Shown: positions 10,343-22,876, counted from the first letter of the stretch. The stretch: 64,000 nucleotides of DNA from Luteibacter mycovicinus (GCF_000745235.1 NZ_JQNL01000001.1:434001-498000), one strand, 5' to 3'. The notes: a model not told the origin generated them from the sequence alone. Program-made: numbers and translations.

Positions 10343-10423
10343 TCGCGCGCAGGGCGCGCTCCTACAGGTAGGAGCGCGCCTGCGCGCGATTCTGCCCCAT
10401 GTAGGAGCGCGCCCTGCGCGCGA
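10343..10423. repeat. Cluster of three REP elements (GTAGGAGCGCGC type)
   Basis: Three copies of an imperfect palindrome beginning GTAGGAGCGCGC and ending GCGCGCGA lie in tandem: one reversed (10343-10365) and two forward (10368-10389 and 10401-10423). The first two are head to head, two bases apart, as in a REPIN. The GTAG head and stem-loop match the REP family mobilised by RAYT transposases in gammaproteobacteria. No RAYT gene is in the window. Confidence 0.85.
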
Positions 10424-10645
10424 TTGCCACGTTCCGGCCGCACAAAGAAAGTCGCCCCGGAGCAAACGCCTCGATATGGGCCTCGGGGGGGGAGGTAGGC
10501 CAGATATCGGTGATTAGCGTCGCTACGGGGCGAGGGACCTACCGACCCAGGGGGAGGGGTTGGTGGTAGGCCGAGACGAAGCATAGATTTCCTAGGAAAT
10601 TCTCGCCAATATATCTTTCAGCGATCACTTATATGAAATTCGACT
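10424..10645. promoter_or_regulatory. Control region of the LysR gene with a 14-bp palindrome
   Basis: The gap between the REP cluster and the LysR gene turns AT-rich after 10580. It contains a perfect palindrome, ATTTCCTAGGAAAT (10587-10600), 46 bp before the start codon. LysR regulators usually bind dyads of about this size near their own promoter, so this may be an autoregulatory site. No protein gene is seen here. Confidence 0.45.
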
Positions 10646-11560
10646 ATGTTCGATCTGCGGCAACTGCGCTACTTCGTTGAAGTGGCGGAAACCCTGAGCT
10701 TCACCCAGGCGGCGCAGCGACTGCATATCTCGCAGCCCCCGCTGTCCCAGCAGATCCAGGCCCTCGAGGCGGATCTGGGCGTGCGCCTGCTCGATCGCAA
10801 CCGTCGCCGCGTGGCGCTGACCGAACCGGGTCGTCTCTTTCTCGTCGAGGCCAAGGCCATCCTCGCTCGCGCCGAGAGCGCGCGCACCGTGGTCAGCGAG
10901 GCGGCGGCGGGGTTCACCGGTCAGCTCCGGCTGGCCTACGCGGTCTCCGTATCGTTTCATCCCGCGCTTCCGGAAACCTTGCTGCGGTTCTCACATGAAG
11001 CGCCCGGCGTCAGCCTGCACCTCGGCGAGATGCTCACCGGTGCCCAGTACGACGCGATTCTCAGCGGCCAGATCGACGTCGGCCTGCTGCGCGCCCATCC
11101 CGAAGGCGTGGCGAACGCGCGCCAGCTGAATGTGGAAGTGATCGACCACGAGCCGTTGGTCATCGCCCTGCCCCTCGACCATCGTTTCGCCCGACGGAAG
11201 TCGGTGCGCATGGAGGAACTGGCGTCCGAGCGCTGGGTCGCGCCGCCACGTGCACACGCGGCCACCCTTATCGATCGCCTGAACCTGTTGGCCAACAAGG
11301 CGCGCTTCCGACCGAACGTTCGACAGGAAGCACAGCAGATCCCTTCCCTGCTGCCTCTGGTCGCTGCAGGCCTGGGCCTTGCACTGGTCCCGGCATCGCT
11401 GCGCGCGGTCCACCTGGACGGTATCGCCTTCGTTCCCGTCGACGACCCGGAGGCCCACCTCTTGCTGGCGGTGGCCTCACGCGTGGACAATACGTCCCCG
11501 GTGCTCGACAGTTTCCTGCGCACCGTCCGCCAGGCCCGCGGCAAGCTCGGCCTCGGCTGA
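10646..11560 (+). CDS. LysR-family transcriptional regulator
   Basis: A 304-residue regulator. It has an N-terminal winged helix-turn-helix (residues 1-60, with [19 protein letters not shown]) and a C-terminal periplasmic-binding-like effector domain (about 90-295). The DNA-binding part resembles the BenM/CatM and CynR type. The effector is unknown. The gene follows the CoA-transferase operon in the same direction but after a REP cluster and its own AT-rich upstream region, so it is probably transcribed separately. It may still control that operon, though LysR genes more often regulate divergent neighbours and none is present here. Confidence 0.93.
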   Translation: MFDLRQLRYFVEVAETLSFTQAAQRLHISQPPLSQQIQALEADLGVRLLDRNRRRVALTEPGRLFLVEAKAILARAESARTVVSEAAAGFTGQLRLAYAVSVSFHPALPETLLRFSHEAPGVSLHLGEMLTGAQYDAILSGQIDVGLLRAHPEGVANARQLNVEVIDHEPLVIALPLDHRFARRKSVRMEELASERWVAPPRAHAATLIDRLNLLANKARFRPNVRQEAQQIPSLLPLVAAGLGLALVPASLRAVHLDGIAFVPVDDPEAHLLLAVASRVDNTSPVLDSFLRTVRQARGKLGLG

Positions 11561-11581
11561 AACCCGAATCTTTCCGAGCGC

Positions 11582-11610
11582 TTGCGTTAAGCAGGCCAGA
11601 TGGCTACAAT
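11582..11610 (+). promoter_or_regulatory. Sigma-70 promoter of rpmJ
   Basis: A good housekeeping promoter: -35 TTGCGT (11582-11587), a 17-bp spacer, and -10 TACAAT (11605-11610). It lies 38 bp upstream of the L36 start codon, indicating independent transcription of rpmJ. Confidence 0.75.
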
Positions 11611-11648
11611 TCCGTTTTTCCTTGTCCTTAAAGTTTCAGGAGCTGGCC

Positions 11649-11774
11649 GTGAAGGTGCTTTCCTCTTTGAAGTCCGCGAAGTCGCGTCACCGTGACTGCA
11701 AAGTCGTACGCCGTCGCGGCAAAGTGTTCGTGATCTGCAAGAGCAACCCGCGTTTCAAGGCTCGTCAGCGCTGA
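11649..11774 (+). CDS. rpmJ: 50S ribosomal protein L36, C-minus (YkgO-like) type
   Basis: A 41-residue basic protein beginning [14 protein letters not shown] and ending [12 protein letters not shown]. It matches the alternative L36 paralogue (YkgO type) that lacks the full zinc-binding Cys/His set of classical L36 and can replace it when zinc is scarce. The start is GTG at 11649, with a CAGGAG ribosome-binding site. It has its own promoter and a strong rho-independent terminator, so it is a monocistronic unit. Whether a zinc-binding L36 also exists in the genome cannot be seen from this window. Confidence 0.93.
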   Translation: MKVLSSLKSAKSRHRDCKVVRRRGKVFVICKSNPRFKARQR

Positions 11775-11792
11775 TCAGCTGCAGACGGGTTG

Positions 11793-11821
11793 AAAAAAGG
11801 CCGCGAAAGCGGCCTTTTTTT
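11793..11821 (+). terminator. Rho-independent terminator of rpmJ
   Basis: A perfect stem AAGGCCGC / GCGGCCTT with a GAAA tetraloop, preceded by A6 and followed by T7. It lies 18 bp after the rpmJ stop, and the A/T tails make it potentially bidirectional for the convergent GGDEF gene. Confidence 0.92.
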
Positions 11822-11863
11822 ATGGACGTTTGCCAGGTTTGAACCGGCATCGCCGCACGCCTC

Positions 11864-13672
<1,809 letters not shown>

Positions 13673-13676
13673 TGAA

Positions 13677-13982
13677 TCAGGCCCCGGGTCCGCCCAGCGG
13701 GATCTTCGAAGGACGCGGCTTACCGTCACCCTCGTCTTCATCGCCGTCTTCGTCTTCGCCTTCTTCTTCCTCGTGATCCGGCTGGATGGGCATCAGGCTC
13801 GAAAAGTAGATGCCTTGCCCCATCACCGCGCGCAGCGCGTCGGCGTCGCGCGCACCCAGGGGTTCGCGAACGTCGTCACCGAGATCTTCTTCATTCATGG
13901 CGAGCGCCAGCGTTTCCGCCGTCGCGTGCCTCAGCGACGCGTCTCCCCCGACGCGCGCCAACCAGCCGACAACACTGCCCAT
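13677..13982 (-). CDS. Candidate split-borosin precursor peptide
   Basis: A 101-residue small protein in three parts. Residues 1-57 form a predicted helical domain (WLARVGGDASLR, then ETLALAMNEEDLG, then DADALRAVMGQG) that resembles, from memory, the borosin-binding domain of split precursors such as Shewanella SonA. Residues 58-69 (IYFSSLMPIQPD) are a short hydrophobic stretch where the methylated core would lie. Residues 70-86 are almost entirely Glu/Asp/Gly, and 87-101 form a basic Pro/Gly-rich tail. It lies 123 bp downstream of the borosin-type methyltransferase on the same strand, with AAGGGA before its ATG. The acidic tail after the putative core is unusual for the family. Function is inferred from neighbourhood and layout; peptide modification is not shown. 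Confidence 0.75.
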   Translation of the reverse strand: MGSVVGWLARVGGDASLRHATAETLALAMNEEDLGDDVREPLGARDADALRAVMGQGIYFSSLMPIQPDHEEEEGEDEDGDEDEGDGKPRPSKIPLGGPGA

Positions 13983-14105
13983 GTGCGATTCCCTTGGGCG
14001 CAGAGGCCTTACCCCTGGCCGATGTCCGGCGATCCTCCCCTCGAGGCGCCTGGACCGGATGATATCCCTATGACAGCACGGGTTGTAGTAGGCCGCGTGG
14101 CCGGG

Positions 14106-14948
14106 TCACGCGGGGTGTGACGCAGGCGGCGCTGGCACGGGAACGGCAGCCTCGTCCGCGGCGAGCGCCTGCAGACGCGCCCGCATCCCGGGTGCGGGAT
14201 CGAGCGCACGTCCCGGGGGAATGGCCAGGGTCTCCGAGGTGCTGATAGCACTTTCGGCCAGGCGCGAAAGCGGCAGGCGCCGGATCGAGGGAGATTCGAT
14301 CGGCAGCGTCGGCGCCTTGTACAGGATCACCTCATGGTCCACGGCGAAATGTTCCGACAGCACGTCGACCAGCACCCGGCGATAGCCGGGCCCGGTGCCG
14401 CGCCGGGCAAGCGACAGGTCGCCGACATGTCCCACCTGCCACAGGAACAACCAGGCCGATGGATCGATCATCCGCCGGTACAACAGGAACTGCGTCGCTT
14501 CGAAGTGCTGGCAGCCGTACGTACCGGGATCGATGCCCAGATCGGCATACATACAGTCCTCCGCGGATATCCCGGGCTCCATACGTGCGTCGAAGCCCTC
14601 GCTGCGTGCGCGCTCGATCGACCGGTGCGGGGCCAGGGCGAAGACGCCCGGGTGACCGTAGAACACCCCGCACACACGCCTGCCTTGTCGCACCTCGGCG
14701 AGGATGACCTCGACCATGTCGGCATAGGTGTCGCTACGGGATCGCCCCTCGGCGTAGTACGACTGCAGGCTGCGCACATCCGCATGCATCTCGCGCAGCC
14801 ACATCTCCACGAGAGGATCGGACACGCCCGCGAAGACGACATCGGCGCGATCGATCTCACTGCGTGCCAGCGGCGTGAGATGCGAGCCAAGCGTCATGCC
14901 CACACCCACGCAGACAAGACTGCCGCGCGACTCTTCCGTCCCTGTCAT
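14106..14948 (-). CDS. Borosin-type peptide backbone alpha-N-methyltransferase (TP-methylase fold)
   Basis: A 280-residue SAM-dependent enzyme of the tetrapyrrole-methylase fold, closest in motif pattern to borosin N-methyltransferases (OphMA, SonM) and not to cobalamin or sirohaem enzymes. Visible hallmarks are GSLVCVGVG at 9-17, the YYAEGRSRSDTY block at 64-75, FYGHPGVFA at 96-104, and GISAEDCMYADLGIDP at 126-141 followed by GCQHFEATQFL. Tyr65, Arg71, Tyr75 and Tyr97 line up with OphMA Tyr66, Arg72, Tyr76 and Tyr98. The cobalt-corrin GxGPGD loop is absent. There is no fused C-terminal peptide as in fungal borosins; a separate precursor gene lies downstream. The start at 14948 gives the same short N-terminal extension as OphMA. 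It is 32 bp downstream of the MFS gene. Confidence 0.88.
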   Translation of the reverse strand: MTGTEESRGSLVCVGVGMTLGSHLTPLARSEIDRADVVFAGVSDPLVEMWLREMHADVRSLQSYYAEGRSRSDTYADMVEVILAEVRQGRRVCGVFYGHPGVFALAPHRSIERARSEGFDARMEPGISAEDCMYADLGIDPGTYGCQHFEATQFLLYRRMIDPSAWLFLWQVGHVGDLSLARRGTGPGYRRVLVDVLSEHFAVDHEVILYKAPTLPIESPSIRRLPLSRLAESAISTSETLAIPPGRALDPAPGMRARLQALAADEAAVPVPAPPASHPA

Positions 14949-14980
14949 GGCTCGCCCCCCGGTATGCATCCAGACGCCCG

Positions 14981-16594
14981 TTATAGCAGGGCCGCCGCCT
15001 TCTGCAGCGCGATCCACACGCCGATCAGGAACGGGATCCCGACCGCCAGCCACGCGAGTACACCCAGGATGCCGAACGAACCGCGCGCCGCGGATGCCAC
15101 GCTGGCGTCGGTGCTCTGCGTTTCGTGCTGCAACGCCCGCTCGTGCCTCAGTTCGTCCTCGGTCATGTGCAGCTTCGGATCCACCGGGCGAACCAGAAGG
15201 TTGCAGATGAGACCGACCAGCAGCAGCCCGGCCAGGATGTAGAGCGTACGGTCATAGACCAGGTTCTTCGCCACCCCCGCGCTCAGCTGCGCCTCACGGA
15301 TCCCGGCGATCAGCACGGGACCGATGACCCCGGCGACCGACCAGGCGGTGAGCAGGCGCCCATGAATGGCGCCGACCATCTGCGTACCGAAGATATCCGC
15401 CAGGTAGGCGGGCACGGTGGCGAAGCCGCCGCCGTACATCGAGAGGATCAGACAGACGGTAATGACGAACAGCGCGGCCAGCCCCATGTGCCCCAGCGTC
15501 GGCAGCGTGCAGTAAAGGATGATGCCGAGAATGAAAAACACGCAGTAGGTGTTCTTGCGGCCGAGAAAATCCGACGCCGAGGCCCAGGCCAGGCGGCCGA
15601 CGGAGTTGAAAAGGCTGATCAGACCGACGAGACCGGCGGCCGCGGCGGCGATCGCCGTCTTCTGCGCCGTACTCAGTTCGGTGCCGGGGTCGACCCCGAG
15701 CAGCCGACCGCCGAACACGTCCTGCAGCATGGGGCTGGCCATGGAGAGCACGCCGATACCCGCCGTCACGTTCATGCACAGCACGCCCCAGATCAGCCAG
15801 AACTGCGGCGTCTTCCACGCGCGGCTGAGGTGGACGTGGCCATGCGACATCAGGGTGGCCTTCGAGGCGACGGGCTGGTAGCCCTCAGGCTTCCAGCCAC
15901 TCGGTGTGACGCGGAATCCGAACGCACCCAGGGTCATGGCCACGAAATAGATGACACCCATGCAGATCAGCGTCTTCGAGACGCCGGCGATGTCGCCGTC
16001 CTTGAACACGCTCATCAGCTTGACGGCGATCGGCGCACCGATCATCGCGCCGCCGCCGTAGCCCATGATGGCGAAACCGGTGGCCAGACCACGACGATCC
16101 GGAAACCATTTGATCAAGGTGGACACGGGCGTGATGTACCCCAGCCCCTGCCCTACGCCGCCCAGGAACCCGCAACCCAGATAGACCAGCCACAGCTGGT
16201 GCATCGACACGCCGATGCCGCCGATGACCAGACCGCCACCCCAGCAGCACGCGGCGATGAAACCCGCCTTACGCGGACCGGCGTGCTCCAGCCAGCCGCC
16301 CCAGATCGCGGCGGCGAGGCCCAGCATGGCGATGAACGTTTCGAAGATGTGGTTGACCGAGGGCACCGTCCAGTTACAGGTCGTGGTGGTCAGCTGATCG
16401 AGGAAGCCCTGGGTCGCGCACGCGCCCGCGTCGGCACCCGGCACCAGCGTGGTCATCGGCAGCCAGAAGACGGAGAAGCCGTAGGCCATGCCGATGCACA
16501 GATGGATGGCGAGCGCAGCGGGCGGAACCAGCCAGCGATTGAACCTCGGTCCCGCGATCGTGCGCTCACGCGCAAGCAAGCCACCGGTTGCCAT
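14981..16594 (-). CDS. OFA-family MFS transporter
   Basis: A 537-residue polytopic transporter with about 12 membrane segments. It resembles the oxalate/formate antiporter (OFA) family and E. coli YhjX: AIHLCIGMAYGFSVFWLP in helix 1, the GVGQGLGYITPVSTLIKWFPDRRG loop, and the second-half GRLAWASASDFLGRKN motif. A large insert (about 65-95) and a cytosolic C-terminal tail ending in an extra hydrophobic helix are visible. Substrates in this family are small organic acids; the substrate here is unknown. The start at 16594 has AGGGG upstream. It is the first gene of a minus-strand run leading into the borosin-like pair, 32 bp away, so it may be co-transcribed with them, but OFA proteins are not known as peptide exporters. 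Confidence 0.88.
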   Translation of the reverse strand: MATGGLLARERTIAGPRFNRWLVPPAALAIHLCIGMAYGFSVFWLPMTTLVPGADAGACATQGFLDQLTTTTCNWTVPSVNHIFETFIAMLGLAAAIWGGWLEHAGPRKAGFIAACCWGGGLVIGGIGVSMHQLWLVYLGCGFLGGVGQGLGYITPVSTLIKWFPDRRGLATGFAIMGYGGGAMIGAPIAVKLMSVFKDGDIAGVSKTLICMGVIYFVAMTLGAFGFRVTPSGWKPEGYQPVASKATLMSHGHVHLSRAWKTPQFWLIWGVLCMNVTAGIGVLSMASPMLQDVFGGRLLGVDPGTELSTAQKTAIAAAAAGLVGLISLFNSVGRLAWASASDFLGRKNTYCVFFILGIILYCTLPTLGHMGLAALFVITVCLILSMYGGGFATVPAYLADIFGTQMVGAIHGRLLTAWSVAGVIGPVLIAGIREAQLSAGVAKNLVYDRTLYILAGLLLVGLICNLLVRPVDPKLHMTEDELRHERALQHETQSTDASVASAARGSFGILGVLAWLAVGIPFLIGVWIALQKAAALL

Positions 16595-16682
16595 ATGTGT
16601 CCCCTGCCGTTGAAGTGGTACTGCCCCGGGTCGCATCTTAAGCGGGTTTCGGGTTGCCGCCACCCTACGTTGGTCTTAGGGC

Positions 16683-16709
16683 CGTCACAAAACGCATGGC
16701 GATCTCGTC
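16683..16709 (+). promoter_or_regulatory. ECF41-type promoter of the CMD-family gene
   Basis: CGTCACA (16683-16689), exactly 16 bp, then CGTC (16706-16709). This differs at one base from the published ECF41 consensus TGTCACA-N16-CGTC. It lies 54 bp before the ATG of the carboxymuconolactone decarboxylase-family gene and pairs with an even better copy in front of the sigma factor gene. Confidence 0.85.
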
Positions 16710-16763
16710 TGACATGTGAAGCCGATCCTTTCGGCCTCCATCACTCACTTCAAGGATTTCGCC

Positions 16764-17264
16764 ATGACCCAGCGTCTCGATTACCAGCAGCAGTCCCCGG
16801 AACTGACCAGAAAGCTGACCGAGCTCAGCATGGCCGAGGGCAAGGGCTCGATCGAAGAATCCCTCCGCCTCCTCGTCCATATCCGCGCGTCGCAGATCAA
16901 CGGCTGCGCCTTCTGCGTGGACATGCACGTGAAGCAGGCCGTCATTCACGGCGAGCACGACCTGCGCCTGCACCACGTCGCCATCTGGCGCGAGTCCAAC
17001 CTCTTCACGCCTCGCGAACGGGCCAGCCTGGCCTGGACCGAAGCGCTGACCCGGATCCCCGCGCAGGGCGTGCCGGATGACCTCTACGAGCGTGTGCTCG
17101 GCCAGCTTTCCGAGAAGGAAGTTTCCGACCTGACCTTCGTGATCGCGGCGATCAACGCGTGGAACCGCCTCAACGTGGCCTTCCGCACCGTGCCTGGCAC
17201 GATGGACAAGGCCTGGGGACTCGACAAGGCCGGCCTGTCCGATGCGGCGGCCGTAGCCGCCTGA
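16764..17264 (+). CDS. Carboxymuconolactone decarboxylase/AhpD-family protein
   Basis: A 166-residue all-helical protein of the CMD/AhpD-like family. It has the redox CxxC motif in GCAFCVDMH, where the downstream His acts as proton relay in AhpD-type peroxidase partners. Members reduce or isomerise small substrates; the substrate here is unknown. The ATG at 16764 has AAGGA upstream. An ECF41-type promoter lies in front, and the next gene encodes an ECF41 sigma factor. This linkage, in which the sigma factor controls a carboxymuconolactone decarboxylase, oxidoreductase or epimerase gene, is the classical ECF41 arrangement. Confidence 0.93.
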   Translation: MTQRLDYQQQSPELTRKLTELSMAEGKGSIEESLRLLVHIRASQINGCAFCVDMHVKQAVIHGEHDLRLHHVAIWRESNLFTPRERASLAWTEALTRIPAQGVPDDLYERVLGQLSEKEVSDLTFVIAAINAWNRLNVAFRTVPGTMDKAWGLDKAGLSDAAAVAA

Positions 17265-17302
17265 CGCATCCGGCGCGACTCGGCGTGCGACACTCCGGGC
17301 GA

Positions 17303-17329
17303 TGTCACAAATGCCCGGGGTGCGCCGTC
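17303..17329 (+). promoter_or_regulatory. ECF41-type autoregulatory promoter
   Basis: A perfect match to TGTCACA-N16-CGTC: -35 at 17303-17309 and -10 at 17326-17329. The -10 element ends only 8 bp before the ATG at 17338, so transcription should begin at or within a few bases of the start codon, giving a leaderless or near-leaderless mRNA. Confidence 0.9.
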
Positions 17330-17337
17330 TTATGGGT

Positions 17338-18222
17338 ATGAACCAGGCCACGACTACGTTCTCGACGCTGCGCCCTCGCCTCCACGGCATCGCCTATCGC
17401 ATGCTGGGCTCCGTGGCCGAGGCGGAAGACCTCGTGCAGGATATCTGGCTGAGCTGGAATGCCGCCGACCAGGCCGCGATCGGTAACAGCGAAGCGTGGC
17501 TGGTGGCGGCAACGACCCGCCGCGCCATCGACCGCCTGCGCGCCGCACGGGTGCGCCGCGAGGAATACGTCGGCATATGGCTTCCCGAGCCGATTCTTAC
17601 TGACGAGGGCACCTCGCCGGAGGATCTGCACGAGCTGGACAGCGACGTCTCAGTCGCCTTTCTGCTGGTGCTCGAACGCTTGTCTCCCGACGCGCGCGCC
17701 GCGTTCCTGCTGCGCGAGGTCTTCGACGAGGACTACCCGGAGATCGCGCGCGCCATCGGAAAGAGCGAAGCCAGCTGTCGGCAGCTCGTGCACCGGGCGA
17801 AGGATCAGTTGCGTGACGCACGCCCGCGCGCCGGGTTGCCCCGCGACGACCACCTCGACCTGATGCGCCGCTTCGCCGGTGCGCTCACGGCGGGCGACTT
17901 TCCCGCCATTCGTTCGATGCTTGCGCCGGATGCGGATCTCACCGGTGATGGCGGAGGCAAGGTCAACAGTTTCCCGAAGCCCATGCTGGGCGCGCAGCGG
18001 ATCGCGCAGGTGTTTTATGCCGCCCACCTTCGTTATCTCGATCGGGTGACGGTGAGGCTTACGCGAATTAACGGCGAGTGGGCGTTGCTGCGGTACATCG
18101 AAGGGAAACTCGAATCGGCGCAGACGTACGTCACAGACGGACGGATGATCCAGAGCATTCATGTCCAGAGGAACCCGGACAAGCTGGAGCGGATTGTGAG
18201 AGGTCAGCAGGGGTTTTGCTGA
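17338..18222 (+). CDS. ECF41-family RNA polymerase sigma factor with SnoaL-like C-terminal domain
   Basis: A 294-residue sigma factor. Regions sigma2 (about 7-75) and sigma4 (about 103-160) are followed by a SnoaL-like regulatory domain in place of a separate anti-sigma factor. All three ECF41 signature motifs are present: WLPEP at 81-85 in the linker, DGGGK at 204-208 and NPDKL at 279-283. The C-terminal domain both restrains and supports activity in this group. ATG 17338 is chosen over 17332 and 17302 because the promoter -10 box ends at 17329, so the 17302 reading is impossible from that promoter. Autoregulation is expected from the promoter match. Confidence 0.95.
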   Translation: MNQATTTFSTLRPRLHGIAYRMLGSVAEAEDLVQDIWLSWNAADQAAIGNSEAWLVAATTRRAIDRLRAARVRREEYVGIWLPEPILTDEGTSPEDLHELDSDVSVAFLLVLERLSPDARAAFLLREVFDEDYPEIARAIGKSEASCRQLVHRAKDQLRDARPRAGLPRDDHLDLMRRFAGALTAGDFPAIRSMLAPDADLTGDGGGKVNSFPKPMLGAQRIAQVFYAAHLRYLDRVTVRLTRINGEWALLRYIEGKLESAQTYVTDGRMIQSIHVQRNPDKLERIVRGQQGFC

Positions 18223-18310
18223 GGCGAGATGAGGCTTTGTTTGGCGGGTTCGGCTCGGGCTCGGCTTCGCCATCGCGTTTGGCTTGCCGCGCTCGCGAGG
18301 CATCGGTAAG

Positions 18311-18545
18311 AGCCGGCGGGTGCCACCCTCGCGTCCACGCCTGCGGCGCCCCCTCAGGGAAAGGCGGCTACCGCCGCCGTGTATCAATGGCCTTCGGCCG
18401 GGTCGGGCTTCGCCTGGGGGTTTTCGAGTCGGCTGTCCCTGCCTCCCCGAAAACGGCCGGTCATCCCTGACCGGCCCCCTGCGGGCCTCTTCCAGCCGGC
18501 GCCCTCGCCTGCGGCTACCGGACGCGAGGGTGGCACCCGCCGGCT
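18311..18545 (+). repeat. Palindrome-ended repeat unit, copy 1
   Basis: A 235-bp unit bounded by perfect 26-bp terminal inverted repeats (18311-18336 and 18520-18545). Internal hairpins include GGCGGC-taccGCCGCC-type and CCGGTCA-tccc-TGACCGG stems. It resembles in size and layout a MITE or a large structured intergenic repeat; no transposase is encoded. The second copy at 18800-19037 is in the opposite orientation. Confidence 0.8.
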
Positions 18546-18652
18546 CTTTCGGACGGTGAGGCGGCGTGGGGACGAGCGGCGGTGCGCTTCGTTGGCTGGA
18601 CCGCTCGCTTGCCTGGGGTGCATGGCCTCGTTCGCCTTAGTGAGGCTGAGGG

Positions 18653-18736
18653 TTCGCGAACAGGGTTCGCTCCTACCGCACGGCGACCGCAATGGTGGGA
18701 TACATGGCGGCCTGTAGGAGCGCGCCCTGCGCGCGA
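18653..18736. repeat. Two REP elements in inverted orientation
   Basis: A reversed REP variant (18653-18676; on the minus strand it reads GTAGGAGCGAACCCTG followed by TTCGCGAA) and a forward GTAGGAGCGCGCCCTGCGCG copy (18714-18736) lie between the two palindrome-ended repeats. The two have different stems (GCGAA versus GCGCGC), so they belong to related but distinct REP subfamilies. Confidence 0.75.
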
Positions 18737-18799
18737 AAAGCCAACGAAGCGAAGAAGCCACACCCCGCTCGACCACCAACCCACCTCGGTACACCAAAG

Positions 18800-19037
18800 A
18801 GACGGCGGGGGTGACCCTCGCGGCCGGTAGCCGCAGGCGAGGGCTTCGACTGGACAAGGCCGCGCAGGCGGGGCCGGTCAGGGATGACCGGCCGTTTTCG
18901 GGGAGGCAGGGACAGCCGACTCGAAAACCCCCAGGCGAAGCCCGACCCGGCCGAAGGCCATCGATATACGGCGGCGGTAGCCGCCTTTCCTTGAGGGGTC
19001 GCCGCAGGCGTGGCCGCGAGGGTCACCCCCGCCGGCT
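18800..19037 (-). repeat. Palindrome-ended repeat unit, copy 2
   Basis: A 238-bp inverted copy of the 18311-18545 unit, bounded by 26-bp terminal inverted repeats (18800-18825 and 19012-19037) with one mismatch. Compared with copy 1, four positions of the terminal repeat differ, and every change is matched on the opposite arm, so pairing is kept. The central 80 bp, including the segment around GGGGAGGCAGGGACAGCCGA, is nearly identical between copies. Confidence 0.8.
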
Positions 19038-19117
19038 CTCCAACGCACACGACACGCAGCGACAAAGCCAAACGCGATGGCGAAGCCGAGCCCGCAGCAC
19101 CGCCCCATGTATGCCGC

Positions 19118-19147
19118 AAAAAAAACGCCCCGACAAAGGGGCGTTTT
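19118..19147 (-). terminator. Rho-independent terminator of carAB-greA
   Basis: On the minus strand a stem AACGCCCC / GGGGCGTT is followed by a run of eight T. It lies 22 bp beyond the greA stop codon and ends the carA-carB-greA run. Confidence 0.9.
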
Positions 19148-19169
19148 CAACCGCGGGCAAACGCACAAA

Positions 19170-19648
19170 TTACTTGTAACGCACACCCTTGATCTCATAC
19201 GTCTTCGTGCCATTCGGCGCGACGAAGTCGAACTCGTCGCCTTCGCTCTTGCCGATCAGCGCACGCGCGATCGGCGACGACACCGCGATCAGGTTCTTCT
19301 TGATGTCGGCTTCCAGGTCGCCAACGATCTGATACGTCACTTCCGTATCGTTATCGAGGTCGATCAGTTCGACGATGGCACCGAACACGATGCGCGAGCC
19401 CACCGTGAGGCGCTCCGTATCGATGATTTCGGAATTGGACAGCGCCGCTTCCAGCTCGTTGATACGGCCTTCGTTGAAGCCGTGCATCTCGCGTGCGGCG
19501 TGATACTCGGCGTTTTCCTTCAGATCGCCATGCGCACGCGCTTCCGCCACGGCGGCGACGATCTCGGGACGCTTCACGCGCTTGAGGTACTCGAGTTCGT
19601 CACGAAGACGGTCGGCACCGATGGCGGTCATGGGCGGACGGGTCGGGC

Positions 19649-19652
<4 letters not shown>
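19170..19652 (-). CDS. greA: Transcription elongation factor GreA
   Basis: A 160-residue Gre factor that enters the RNA polymerase secondary channel and triggers cleavage of backtracked RNA. The N-terminal coiled coil carries the acidic tip [14 protein letters not shown] with the key Asp and Glu residues. The C-terminal FKBP-like domain contains [10 protein letters not shown]. The start codon overlaps the carB stop as ATGA (19649-19652), so translation is coupled to carB. The residues before [13 protein letters not shown] are a short extension compared with E. coli GreA. Confidence 0.97.

Positions 19653-22876
<3,224 letters not shown>

Larger units (their letters stand above)
18223..19117. 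other. Non-coding repeat block between the sigma factor gene and greA
   Basis: About 900 bp without a supported gene. All six frames give Pro/Arg/Ser-rich translations typical of GC-rich non-coding DNA. The block holds two inverted copies of a palindrome-ended repeat (listed separately), two REP elements between them, and similar flanking sequence outside both repeats (18254-18310 and 19038-19095), which extends the inverted similarity to about 300 bp per arm. Confidence 0.85.

Noticed and set aside
14106..14948. Possible cobalamin- or sirohaem-pathway methylase
   Set aside because: The fold is shared, but the GxGPGD loop is missing, borosin-specific motifs are present, and no cobalamin genes are nearby.
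15125..17080. A 651-codon open frame opposite the OFA transporter, running into the CMD gene
   Set aside because: It overlaps the well-supported transporter and the CMD gene in another frame and has a charged, low-complexity translation.
18284..18857. Several short frames in the repeat block, some with similar translations
   Set aside because: The similarity between them comes from the inverted DNA repeat; none has a ribosome-binding site or a protein-like composition.
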